Assembly (NCBI RefSeq): GCF_016598615.1
Contig: NZ_CP066831.1
Coordinates: forward strand, 2,356,001 to 2,420,000
DNA: 64,000 nt
Direction: 5' to 3'
DNA from: Streptomyces liliifuscus
GTDB lineage: Bacteria > Actinomycetota > Actinomycetes > Streptomycetales > Streptomycetaceae
Within the stretch, counting starts at the first letter, position 1; each line of letters begins with the position of its first letter. The position numbers were made by a program, and so were the translations under genes. Below are positions 14,909 to 23,148 of the stretch, in pieces. Below the pieces are notes generated by a model, which was not told the DNA's origin, did not search any database, and saw nothing but the letters and a program-made list of their open reading frames with translations.

Positions 14909-16873
14909 ATGCCGTCAAGCATTCGCGCACGTCTCAGATCCACTGCTCGCGCACGACTCGGCTCCACCCTCACAGCTGTTCTCACCGCGACCGCGCTGCT
15001 CGGGCTGCCGAGCACCGCGCACGCCCAACCGGCCGACGGGCCCGCCCAATCCGTCGGATCCGCGAAGTCCACCGCGACCACCGCGTCATCCGCGGCCACC
15101 GCTCCCACCGGGTTCGAGCAGCAGGTGCTCTTCAAAGCCTCCCAGGATCCCGGTTACGCCTGCTACCGCATCCCCGCCGTCGTGAAGACCACGAAGGGCA
15201 CGCTGCTCGCGTTCGCCGAGGGCCGGGTGAACGACTGCAGCGACGCCGGCGACATAGACATCGTGCTCAAGCGCTCCACCGACGGCGGCCGTACCTGGAG
15301 CCCGCTCCAGGTCGTCAACGAGGGCGCGGGCGACACGCACGGCAACCCCGCCCCGATCGTGGACCGCGAGACCGGCCGCGTCGTGCTGGCGGAGACGTAC
15401 AACACGGGCCGTACGGACGGCCGCAACTGCGATGTGCCGTGCGACCGCACCCCGCACATGCAGCACAGCGACGACGACGGCCGCACCTGGTCCGAGCCGC
15501 GCGACCTCAGCGACGAGATCCTGCCCGCCCACTGGAACTCCTGGTACGCGACCGGTCCCGTCCACGGCATCCAGCTGACCCGGGGCAGGCACGCGGGCCG
15601 GCTGGTCTTCGGCGTCAACACCGAGACGTGGAACGGCAGCCGGGTCACGGCCAACCATGCCGCGCTCATCGTCAGCGACGACGGCGGCGACCACTGGCGG
15701 ATCGGGGCGACGGACTCGTGGCCGATCGCGGACGACGGCACGTTCCGGCAGAAGCCGTCCGAGATGACGATGACCGAGAGCGCCGACGGGACGATCCTGG
15801 TCAGCGGCCGCGAGCAGGACGGCACCGATCTCGGGCACCGCACCCAGGCGTTCAGCCGTGACGGCGGCAACAGCTTCACCTCGCCCTTCCGTGCGCTCCC
15901 CGACCTCTACACGCCCCAGGTGCAGGGCTCCACGCTGCGCCTTGGCAACCGGATCCTGCTCGCCTGCCCCGGCGACCCGGACCGCCGCCGCACGATGATG
16001 GTCCGCTCCTCCTACGACGGCGGGCGCACCTGGGACAGCGTGGACCGCGGCACGGTGGTCACGACGGACTGGTCCGGCTACTCGGACATGGTGGGCATCG
16101 GCGGCAGCACGGTGGGCCTGATGTACGAGGGCGGGGCGATAGACGCGCGCGACGAGATCCGGTTCGCGCGGTTCACCGAGGACTGGCTGCAGCCCCGCCG
16201 CGGCCCGGACCCGACCACCGTCGACCGTGCCCCGCGCGCACCCCGCGCGGCGGTCCTCGGCGGGGCCGGGGAGACGGACGGCGTGTTCGGCGGCGCCCTC
16301 GAGTTCGACGGCACCGACGACGCCGTACGCCTGCCCTACCGCGACCGACTCCCGCTCGGGGCGAAGGACTTCACCGCGTCCCTCTGGTTCCGCTACACCG
16401 CCACCACCGGTGAGCAGCCCCTGCTGTGGATGGGTGGGGTCGGCGGCACCCAGCCGCAGGTGTGGCTGCGCGGCGAACCCGCGAGCGGTCGCCTCCAGGG
16501 GCTGATCACCGTGCGGGACGGCGCGAGCGCTCCGCGTTCCGCGTCCGTGCGCACGACCGGCGCGTACAACGACGGCCAGTGGCACCATCTGGCGCTGCGC
16601 CGCGGCGGTGGACAGCTCACGCTGTTCGTCGACGGGACCTCGGTCGGCACCGCGGACGTGCCGGGTTCCGTGAGCCGCAACGCGCCGTTCGGCGTGCACA
16701 TCGGGCAGAAGCTGGACAGCCGGGCGCACTTCACCGGCGCGATCGACGACGTACGGGTCTACGACCGGGCGCTGAGCGACGCCGAGTTGACCGACGTCCG
16801 CACGACGAACGCGCCTGTGACCCGGGACACCGTGCTGTGGCTGCCCATGGACCGGGTGAGCGGCAGCCACTAA
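14909..16873 (+). CDS. Secreted sialidase (GH33) with C-terminal LamG-like domain
   Basis: A 654-residue secreted protein. The signal peptide ends near AHAQP (residue 40). The sialidase propeller runs from about 70 to 420, with the arginine-triad motif YRIP at 86-89 and several Asp boxes: STDGGRTW, SDDDGRTW, SDDGGDHW, SRDGGNSF, SYDGGRTW. A concanavalin-like LamG domain (about 435-640: DGVFGGALEFDGTDDAVRLP to FTGAIDDVRVYDRALSDAE) probably binds carbohydrate. It should cleave terminal sialic acids outside the cell. ATG at 14909 follows AGGGCAGG. The next gene starts 10 bp after its stop, suggesting an operon. Confidence 0.9.
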   Translation: MPSSIRARLRSTARARLGSTLTAVLTATALLGLPSTAHAQPADGPAQSVGSAKSTATTASSAATAPTGFEQQVLFKASQDPGYACYRIPAVVKTTKGTLLAFAEGRVNDCSDAGDIDIVLKRSTDGGRTWSPLQVVNEGAGDTHGNPAPIVDRETGRVVLAETYNTGRTDGRNCDVPCDRTPHMQHSDDDGRTWSEPRDLSDEILPAHWNSWYATGPVHGIQLTRGRHAGRLVFGVNTETWNGSRVTANHAALIVSDDGGDHWRIGATDSWPIADDGTFRQKPSEMTMTESADGTILVSGREQDGTDLGHRTQAFSRDGGNSFTSPFRALPDLYTPQVQGSTLRLGNRILLACPGDPDRRRTMMVRSSYDGGRTWDSVDRGTVVTTDWSGYSDMVGIGGSTVGLMYEGGAIDARDEIRFARFTEDWLQPRRGPDPTTVDRAPRAPRAAVLGGAGETDGVFGGALEFDGTDDAVRLPYRDRLPLGAKDFTASLWFRYTATTGEQPLLWMGGVGGTQPQVWLRGEPASGRLQGLITVRDGASAPRSASVRTTGAYNDGQWHHLALRRGGGQLTLFVDGTSVGTADVPGSVSRNAPFGVHIGQKLDSRAHFTGAIDDVRVYDRALSDAELTDVRTTNAPVTRDTVLWLPMDRVSGSH

Positions 16874-16883
16874 CGTCCCGGGC

Positions 16884-18119
16884 GTGCCCGACGACGCACG
16901 AGCACGACAGCGCACGGGGACCGGGCTGGGCCTGCTCCTGGCCCTGGTCCTCGGCGCCGTGCTGCTCACCGCCCTCCCGGGGGACGACGACCGGGAGGGC
17001 TCCTGCCAGGCCCGTACGGTCACGTCCTGGGCCGCGGACCGGGACCTCACGGGCGAGTTCGCGCGGTACGGGGACGACGCCTCTCGGGCCGACGACTGGA
17101 CCGGCGGCGACGGCACGCACTCGGTGCGGCTGCCGGACGGCCGGGTGCTGTGGCTGTTCTCGGACACGTATCTCGGCCAGGTGTACCGCCCTCCCAACCC
17201 GGCGGGCGAGTCCTACGCGTGGCGGGACACCACCGCGCCCCTGGTGCGCAACTCGGCCGTGGTCATGGACGACGGCCGTCTCCAACGGACACTCCCGGCG
17301 CCGCTGTTCGCGGACCCGGCGCCCGGTCAGTGGCGCTGGCCGGTGGCCGCCCGGGTCGAGCCCCGCTCCCCCGGCTCGTCCGAGCAGGTCGTACGGGTCG
17401 TGCTGTGGACCCGTACGACCGGCACGTACCCCTGGATCTACGGGGTGCCGACGGCCACCGAGGTGGCCACGCTCTCGCTGCCCGACCTGCGGCTCGAAGG
17501 CATCGTGCGCGTCCTCGACCAGCAGCGGGTCCAGGACCCGGCGAAGCGGGTGCTGTTCGGCACGACCGCGCTGACCGACGACGGGGACTGGACGTACGTC
17601 TTCGGCGGCGACGACGCGCGGGCGGCCGCCCAGCCGGCGTCCAAGGCCTACGTCGCGCGAGTCCCCCGGGGCCGCCTGGCGGACCCCGGCGCGTGGCGGT
17701 ACTGGGACGGCAAGCGGTGGACCATCCCCTCGCTCATGAAGCCCGTGCTGGGCGACGGCGGGCGCAAGGGGGTGGGCAGTGCCTTCACGGTCGCCCGCGA
17801 CGGGGGCACGTATGTGCTGTTCACGATGGCGGCGGGCGCCGAGGGGCTGACGACCGTCACCTCGTACTGGGCGTGCTCCCCCACCGGGCCCTGGCACGGG
17901 CCGGGCAAGGGCTTCAGCCCGCCGCTGCCGGAGCAGCGGGCGGGCGTGGCCGCGTACAACCCGCAGCTCCATCCGACGGTGAGCCGGGGCAGGCTCGTGC
18001 TCAGCTACGACGTCAACTGGCTGGACGCGAGCGGCGGGGTCACGGCGCAGGCGAACCTCAGCCGGAACGTGTCCCTGTACCGACCGCGATTCGTGACTCT
18101 GCGGCTGGGGCCGGGGTGA
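16884..18119 (+). CDS. Membrane-anchored or secreted propeller-like protein (DUF5005/DUF4185-like)
   Basis: A 411-residue protein with a hydrophobic N-terminal segment (LGLLLALVLGAVLLTAL, residues 14-31) serving as signal or anchor. The body begins with the motif DGTHSVRLPDGRVLWLFSDTYLG and later has SPTGPWHGPGKGF and QLHPTVSRGRLVLSYDVNWLD, as in glycosidase-like beta-propeller families of the DUF5005/DUF4185 type. The exact family name is from memory. It starts (GTG 16884) 10 bp after the sialidase, so a role in glycan processing is plausible. Its 3' end overlaps the convergent SBF-like gene by 62 bp. Confidence 0.7.
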   Translation: MPDDARARQRTGTGLGLLLALVLGAVLLTALPGDDDREGSCQARTVTSWAADRDLTGEFARYGDDASRADDWTGGDGTHSVRLPDGRVLWLFSDTYLGQVYRPPNPAGESYAWRDTTAPLVRNSAVVMDDGRLQRTLPAPLFADPAPGQWRWPVAARVEPRSPGSSEQVVRVVLWTRTTGTYPWIYGVPTATEVATLSLPDLRLEGIVRVLDQQRVQDPAKRVLFGTTALTDDGDWTYVFGGDDARAAAQPASKAYVARVPRGRLADPGAWRYWDGKRWTIPSLMKPVLGDGGRKGVGSAFTVARDGGTYVLFTMAAGAEGLTTVTSYWACSPTGPWHGPGKGFSPPLPEQRAGVAAYNPQLHPTVSRGRLVLSYDVNWLDASGGVTAQANLSRNVSLYRPRFVTLRLGPG

Positions 18120-19101
18120 CGGGCTGCTCGGCCTCCGGGTCGCGCGAGCGGCGTTTGGCGATGACCGCGCAGACCATGAGCTGCATCTGGTGGAAGAGCA
18201 TGAGCGGCAGGACGGCCAGCGAGGCATGGGCGCCGAACAGCACGCTCGCCATGGGCAGTCCGGACGCCAGGGACTTCTTCGACCCGGCGAACTGGATGGC
18301 GATGCGGTCCTCGCGGTTGAAGCCCAGTGCCTTCGAGCCGTACCAGGTGATCGCCAGCATCACGGCGAGCAGCACGGCCTCGACGGCGAGCAGGCCGCCC
18401 AGGCGCAGCGGGCTGACCTGGTGCCAGATGCCCTGCACCATGCCCTCGCTGAACGCGGTGTAGACGACCAGGAGAATCGAGCCGCGGTCGACGTACCCGA
18501 GGACCTTCTTGTGGCGGCTGATGAAGCCGCCTATCCATCGCCTCAGCAACTGCCCCGCCAGGAACGGCACGAGCAGCTGGAGCACGATCTTGAGAAGCGA
18601 GTCCGCGGAGAAGCCACCTCCGCTGCCGCCGAGGAGTGCCGCGGCGAGCAGCGGGGTGAGCACGATGCCCACGAGGGAGGAGAAGGAGCCCGCGCAGATC
18701 GCCGCCGGAACGTTGCCGCGCGCCATCGAGGTGAAGGCGATCGAGGACTGGACCGTCGACGGGACCAGGGTCAGGAAGAGCAGACCGGTGTAGAGCGAGT
18801 GGTTCAGGATCACCGGTTCCAGACCACGAGCCGCCAGCCCGAGCAGCGGGAACAGTACGAACGTACAGGCCAGGACCGTGATGTGGAGCCGCCAGTGCCG
18901 TACGCCGTCCATCGCCTCACGGGTGGACAGGCGGGCCCCGTAGAGGAAGAAGAGGAAGGCGATCGCCGCGGTGGAGGCGCCGGACGCGACATCGGCTCCG
19001 GTCCCCCGGGCGGGCAGAAGGGCGGCGAGCCCCACCGTCCCGAGCAGCAGCAGGATGTACGGGTCGATCGGCAGCCAGGACGGCCACTTCAGGCGTTTCA
19101 C
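18058..19101 (-). CDS. SBF-like (bile acid:sodium symporter family, YfeH type) transporter
   Basis: A 347-residue protein with about ten hydrophobic helices. Characteristic stretches are FLFFLYGARLSTREA, LVPSTVQSSIAFTSMARGNV and FAGSKKSLASGLPMA, the last typical of the SBF-like YfeH/Rch1 branch, whose substrates are poorly known. GTG at 19101 with GGAG nearby is preferred over a longer start at 19197, because MKRLKWPSWLPIDPYILLLL is the usual N-terminus. It is divergent from a LysR gene with a palindrome in the shared promoter, so LysR control is likely. Confidence 0.85.
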   Translation of the reverse strand: MKRLKWPSWLPIDPYILLLLGTVGLAALLPARGTGADVASGASTAAIAFLFFLYGARLSTREAMDGVRHWRLHITVLACTFVLFPLLGLAARGLEPVILNHSLYTGLLFLTLVPSTVQSSIAFTSMARGNVPAAICAGSFSSLVGIVLTPLLAAALLGGSGGGFSADSLLKIVLQLLVPFLAGQLLRRWIGGFISRHKKVLGYVDRGSILLVVYTAFSEGMVQGIWHQVSPLRLGGLLAVEAVLLAVMLAITWYGSKALGFNREDRIAIQFAGSKKSLASGLPMASVLFGAHASLAVLPLMLFHQMQLMVCAVIAKRRSRDPEAEQPVTPAPAAESRIAVGTGTRSG

Positions 19102-19212
19102 GGTGCTCCGTTGCTCAGTCGGTTCAGTGCGGTGGTGCAGTGCTGGGTCGTGCCCTCTCCATCGTCCTCCTCGGACCCTTGATCGGGAATCCGTCATACC
19201 ACTCTGACTGTC

Positions 19213-19227
19213 ATCACGAATCGCGAT
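19213..19227. promoter_or_regulatory. Palindromic LysR box between the LysR and transporter genes
   Basis: ATCACGAATCGCGAT fits ATCnCGAnTCGnGAT, symmetric at all but three positions, and is centred 20 bp before the LysR GTG. GATAGC at 19225-19230 looks like a -10 element placing transcription near the GTG, so the site would overlap the promoter. Confidence 0.55.
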
Positions 19228-19239
19228 AGCCTGAGAGGT

Positions 19240-20106
19240 GTGTACGACCCTTCACAGCTGCGTACGTTCCTGGCGGTGGCCCAGACGCTGAGCTTCACGC
19301 AGGCGGCCCGGCGGCTCGGGCTGCGCCAGTCCACGGTCAGCCAGCATGTGCGGCGTCTGGAGGACACCGCCGGGCGGCAGCTCTTCACGCGGGACACCCA
19401 CTCAGTGGAGCTGACGGAGGACGGCGAGGCCATGCTCGGCTTCGCGCGCCGGATCCTGGAGGCGCACGAGCAGGCGGCGGCCTTCTTCACGGGGACGCGA
19501 CTGCGCGGCCGCCTGCGTTTCGGCGCCTCGGAGGACTTCGTCCTCACCCGCCTCACCGAGATCCTGGAGGGCTTCCGTCACGAGCACCCGGAGGTCGACC
19601 TGGAGCTGACGGTCGAGCTCTCGGGCACCCTGCACGAGCAACTCGCCGACGGAAAGCTCGACCTGGTGCTGGCCAAGCGCCGCCCCGAGGACCCGCGCGG
19701 CGAACTGGTCTGGCACGACCGCCTGGTCTGGATCGGCGCGGAGCGGCTCCGCCTGGACCCCGAGCGTCCGGTGCCGCTGATCGTGTACCCGCCGCCGGGC
19801 ATCACCCGCGCCCTGGCCCTGGAGGCGCTGGAACGCCAGGGCCGCGCCTGGCGCATCGCCTGCACCAGCGGCAGCCTCAACGGCCTCATCGCGGCCGCCC
19901 GGGCGGGCCTCGGCGTCATGGCCCACTCCCGCGGCCTCGTCCCACCGGGCCTGGTCCGCGTCCCCGACCGCGTCGGCCTCCCCGAACTGGGCGAGGTCGA
20001 CTTCGTCCTCGTGCACGCCAAACGCCACACGGCGGCCAAGAGCGCGGCGGACGCGTTGGCGTCGTCGATCCTGGCGGGCGGCGACAGACTGCACCGATCT
20101 CGCTGA
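19240..20106 (+). CDS. LysR family transcriptional regulator
   Basis: A 288-residue LysR protein. The winged helix occupies residues 5-63 (LRTFLAVAQTLSFTQAARRL, then LRQSTVSQHVRRLE), followed by the periplasmic-binding-like effector domain from about residue 92. The GTG at 19240 has GAGAG immediately adjacent, too close to act as a normal ribosome site, so the transcript may be leaderless. By position it should regulate the divergent SBF-like transporter. The effector is unknown. Confidence 0.9.
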   Translation: MYDPSQLRTFLAVAQTLSFTQAARRLGLRQSTVSQHVRRLEDTAGRQLFTRDTHSVELTEDGEAMLGFARRILEAHEQAAAFFTGTRLRGRLRFGASEDFVLTRLTEILEGFRHEHPEVDLELTVELSGTLHEQLADGKLDLVLAKRRPEDPRGELVWHDRLVWIGAERLRLDPERPVPLIVYPPPGITRALALEALERQGRAWRIACTSGSLNGLIAAARAGLGVMAHSRGLVPPGLVRVPDRVGLPELGEVDFVLVHAKRHTAAKSAADALASSILAGGDRLHRSR

Positions 20107-20115
20107 GTCCCGGGG

Positions 20116-20145
20116 GCGCCCGTAAGGGGCGCGGGGAACTGCGCG
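20116..20145 (+). repeat. Dispersed hairpin repeat, copy 2
   Basis: GCGCCC-GTAA-GGGGCGC followed by the conserved CGGGGAACTGCGCG. It lies 10 bp after the LysR stop and 47 bp from the convergent AsnC stop. Confidence 0.75.
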
Positions 20146-20191
20146 ACAAGCCACAACGAACCCGCGGCCGACAACGCACCCCCGCGAAGCG

Positions 20192-21166
20192 CTAACGCGT
20201 CCGCTGCTGATACGTCAGCTGCTTGACCCGCCGCAAGAACGGCGACGTCTCCACATGCTGCACCCCATCAAGCCGCCCAAGCTTCCCACTCACATACGCA
20301 TAGAGCGCGGCGGTATCCCGCGCGACAACGGTGGCGACCAGATTCGACGGCCCCGCCGTAGCCGCCGCATGCGCGATCTCCTCGTGTTCGGCGAGCGCAC
20401 TCCCCACCGCGTCCATCGCCCCCGGCGCCGCCGTGATCCACAGGATGGCCCCGACGGAGAACCCGACCAGCGCGGTGTCGTACTCGATGTCGACGAACAG
20501 CGCACCGGAGCCGAGCAGTTGACCGAGCCGCCGTTTGACGGCGGACTCCGAGCGCCCGGCGGCCCGCTGCAACTCCGGGTACGTGGCACGGCCGTCCCGT
20601 TCGAGGGCTGAGACCAGCGGCTCGTCCTCGGCGGTGATCCGCGCGGGCCCGGCATCGGGAACCGGCGCCGGACGCAACGCGGCGACCTGCTCACCGGTGA
20701 GCGGCCCGTGCTTGACCAGCCAGCCCACCGGGCCGCCGAAGAACGTGTGCAGCAGCTGGAAGGCCCGGATCTCCACGATGTGCGGTGTGCGCGGAAGCTT
20801 GCCGAGCAGCAGGTCGTCCTGGTCGCCCGCGGTACGCGGCCGGGTCATGCACACGACCTCCGTACCGCCCGAGGTGAGGCCGATCCAGGCCGTGTCGGGG
20901 CGGCGCGCCAGGGCGTTCGCGATGGTCTCCGCCCCGTCCGGCGCGCAGCGCAGCCGCAGGATCCAGTCCTCCCGGCCGAGCTTCCTGTTGTTGCGCACGG
21001 CGACGACCCGCAGACCGCCCTCGGAGAGCAGCCTGCGGTAGCGGCGGGCCACGGTCTGGTCCGAGACACCGAGGACGGCGGCGATCCGGCTGAAGGGGGC
21101 GCGTCCGTCGACCTCCAGGGCGTGGAGGAGTTCCACGTCGAGCGCGTCGAAAGTGGTGGATTCCAT
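20192..21166 (-). CDS. Lrp/AsnC family regulator with two HTH domains
   Basis: A 324-residue protein made of two AsnC-type units. The first HTH is at about residues 5-50 (DALDVELLHALEVDGRAPFS, GVSDQTVARRYRRL) and a second at about 182-230 (DEPLVSALERDGRATYPELQ, RSESAVKRRLGQLL). Each is followed by a RAM-like domain. Duplicated AsnC regulators are common in Streptomyces and often control an adjacent efflux or metabolic gene. It is divergent from a DHA2 MFS exporter across a 141-bp gap, the obvious candidate target. ATG at 21166; no strong ribosome site is visible. Confidence 0.88.
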   Translation of the reverse strand: MESTTFDALDVELLHALEVDGRAPFSRIAAVLGVSDQTVARRYRRLLSEGGLRVVAVRNNRKLGREDWILRLRCAPDGAETIANALARRPDTAWIGLTSGGTEVVCMTRPRTAGDQDDLLLGKLPRTPHIVEIRAFQLLHTFFGGPVGWLVKHGPLTGEQVAALRPAPVPDAGPARITAEDEPLVSALERDGRATYPELQRAAGRSESAVKRRLGQLLGSGALFVDIEYDTALVGFSVGAILWITAAPGAMDAVGSALAEHEEIAHAAATAGPSNLVATVVARDTAALYAYVSGKLGRLDGVQHVETSPFLRRVKQLTYQQRTR

Positions 21167-21307
21167 CGGTGGACCGCATTCCCGTGTCGATATCCGGCGT
21201 CGTTTCGTCGCCGATCACCTGGATCGTCCGGCGGCATCTCATCGTACGAGGAAGGCAGGACTCGGTACGCCCGGCGCGTGCCGTGGGACGACGAGGAGTT
21301 GTTGAGG

Positions 21308-22801
21308 ATGCGTACATGGGGACCGCTCACGGCGGTCTGTCTGGGCACGTTCATGCTGCTGCTGGACGTGACGATCGTGATCGTGGCGCTGCCCGACATC
21401 GCGCGGGCGCTGGACGCCTCGCTGAGCGATCTGCAGTGGGTCGTCGACGGGTACGCGCTCGCGCTGGCCGCGCTGTTGCTCGCCGCGGGCGCGGCGGCCG
21501 ACGTGCTGGGCCGGCGGCGGGTGCATGTGGTGGGCGTCGTGCTGTTCGCGGCGGCCTCGCTGTGGTGCGGGCTCGCGTCCGGGCCCGGGATGCTGATGGC
21601 GGCGCGTGCGGTGCAGGGGGTGGGCGCGGCCGCGATGTTCGCGACGACGCTGCCGCTCCTCGGCTCGGTGTACCAGGGACGGCAGCGGTCGGCGGCGCTC
21701 GGTGTGTGGGGCGCGGTGAGCGGTTCCGCGGCCGCGGTCGGGCCGCTGGTCGGCGGGCTGCTCGCCGAGGGGCCCGGCTGGCGGTGGATCTTCTTCGTCA
21801 ACCTGCCGGTGAGCGTGGCCTCGGTGTGGCTGACCCTGCGGGTGGTGCCCGAATCGCGCGGCCCGCGGGAGATGCGGGTCGACTGGGCGGGTACGGCGAC
21901 GTTCGCGTGCTTCGCGGCGGCGACGACGTACGCGACGGTGCGGGCGGGTTCGGACGGCTGGACGTCGACGACCACCGTCGTGTCGTACGGGCTGGCGGCG
22001 CTGTCGCTGTTCTGCTTCGTCCTTGTCGAGCGGCGGGCCGCCCATCCGCTGCTCGAACTCGCACTGCTGCGCAGGCCGGCGTTCGTGGGTGTGATGCTGG
22101 GGGCGCTGGCCTTCAACGCGGCGGCGTTCGGCGTGATCCCGTATCTCTCGATCTGGCTGCAGACGCTGCAGGGGATGAGCCCGGTGCGGGGCGGGCTCGT
22201 GCTGCTGCCGCTGACCGGGGCCTCGGTCGTGGCGTCGGTGCTAGTCGGCAAGCTGCTGCACGGCGTCCCGGCGCGGATCACCGTCGGCGGCGGGCTGCTG
22301 CTGATCGGGGCCGGCATGTTCTGTCAGGCGGTGCTCGACGCGGGCGCGACCTGGACGGTCCTCGTGCCGGGTCTGGTCCTCGTGGGCCTCGGTACGGGGC
22401 TGGTGGCGCCGACACTCGCGGGCGCCGCGCTGGCCACCGTGCGGCCCGAACGCGCCGGCATGGCGGGCGGCGCGGTCAACACGTCCCGGCAGCTCGGGTA
22501 CGCGCTCGGTGTCGCCGTCTTCGGCACGGTCGTCACGTCCCGGATGCGGGACACCCTCCCGCGCGAGGCCGCACACACCCTCGCGGGCGGCGGCGCGGAA
22601 GCCCTGCGAGGCGCTTTCTCCCCCCACACCCTGAACGCGGCCTTCACCTCGGGCCTGAACACGGCGGCCGTGGTGGCGGGCGTGACGGGAACGCTGGCGG
22701 GTGCGCTGATCCTGGTGCTCGTGCGCGCACCTCGCCCACGCCAGGGACCACCACTGGACAGCCCGGCCCCGGCGGACAGGGTCCCTGCACCGCACCTCTG
22801 A
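21308..22801 (+). CDS. DHA2-type (EmrB/QacA-like) MFS drug exporter
   Basis: A 497-residue, 14-helix major facilitator. The N-terminus contains LLLDVTIVIVALPDIARALD, the motif C-like GAVSGSAAAVGPLVGG and the WRWIFFVNLPV signature of the EmrB/QacA subfamily. It should export hydrophobic compounds by proton antiport; the substrate is unknown. ATG at 21308 follows GAGGAG. It is divergent from the double-HTH AsnC regulator and ends in a strong GC hairpin. Confidence 0.88.
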   Translation: MRTWGPLTAVCLGTFMLLLDVTIVIVALPDIARALDASLSDLQWVVDGYALALAALLLAAGAAADVLGRRRVHVVGVVLFAAASLWCGLASGPGMLMAARAVQGVGAAAMFATTLPLLGSVYQGRQRSAALGVWGAVSGSAAAVGPLVGGLLAEGPGWRWIFFVNLPVSVASVWLTLRVVPESRGPREMRVDWAGTATFACFAAATTYATVRAGSDGWTSTTTVVSYGLAALSLFCFVLVERRAAHPLLELALLRRPAFVGVMLGALAFNAAAFGVIPYLSIWLQTLQGMSPVRGGLVLLPLTGASVVASVLVGKLLHGVPARITVGGGLLLIGAGMFCQAVLDAGATWTVLVPGLVLVGLGTGLVAPTLAGAALATVRPERAGMAGGAVNTSRQLGYALGVAVFGTVVTSRMRDTLPREAAHTLAGGGAEALRGAFSPHTLNAAFTSGLNTAAVVAGVTGTLAGALILVLVRAPRPRQGPPLDSPAPADRVPAPHL

Positions 22802-22812
22802 CCTGGCCCGAC

Positions 22813-22864
22813 GCCCTTGGGGCAGCCCCGCAGGGGCGCCCCAAGGGGCGCGGGGAACTGCGCG
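22813..22864 (+). terminator. MFS terminator merged with dispersed repeat, copy 3
   Basis: GCCCTTGGGGC-A-GCCCC-GCA-GGGGC-G-CCCCAAGGGGC (22813-22849) makes a long stem; the right arm continues into GGGGCGCGGGGAACTGCGCG (22845-22864). The element starts 11 bp after the MFS stop. Confidence 0.75.
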
Positions 22865-22984
22865 CTCAGCCCGTACGAACCCGCACTTCACCACGACAAG
22901 CACCCCCACCACCCGCCCGGCCCAGCCGGCGCAGCGAACCGGTAAGTGGCTCGTACAGATTCCGTGGAGATTACGGGTCCGAAA

Positions 22985-23000
22985 CTTACGGAAGAGTAAG
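22985..23000. promoter_or_regulatory. Inverted repeat upstream of the acyl-CoA synthetase gene
   Basis: CTTAC-GGAAGA-GTAAG, with a second TTACGG about 18 bp upstream. It is a candidate operator for a fatty-acid-type regulator; the protein that would bind is not identified. Confidence 0.35.
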
Positions 23001-23148
23001 GATTCTGTCCCGGCCTCCCCCCTTGTGGCCGTATTTCAACGGTTGACCAGTGCGTACACCCGCCCTCACACCGATTCGGCGCCCCTCCCGCCGCGGGGCA
23101 TGGTGGGGTAGCTTTCACGGCGCTGTGGAGCACCACAAGGAGCGGGGA

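Larger units (their letters stand above)
22802..23148. other. Intergenic region between the MFS and acyl-CoA synthetase genes
   Basis: Contains the MFS terminator and a dispersed repeat (22813-22864), then an AT-richer stretch with CTTAC-N6-GTAAG (22985-23000) preceded by another TTACGG. These are possible promoter/operator elements for the acyl-CoA synthetase. No gene seen. Confidence 0.5.

Noticed and set aside
22985..23000. Assigning the CTTAC palindrome to a named fatty-acid regulator
   Set aside because: The symmetry is real but the short motif does not identify a specific protein.
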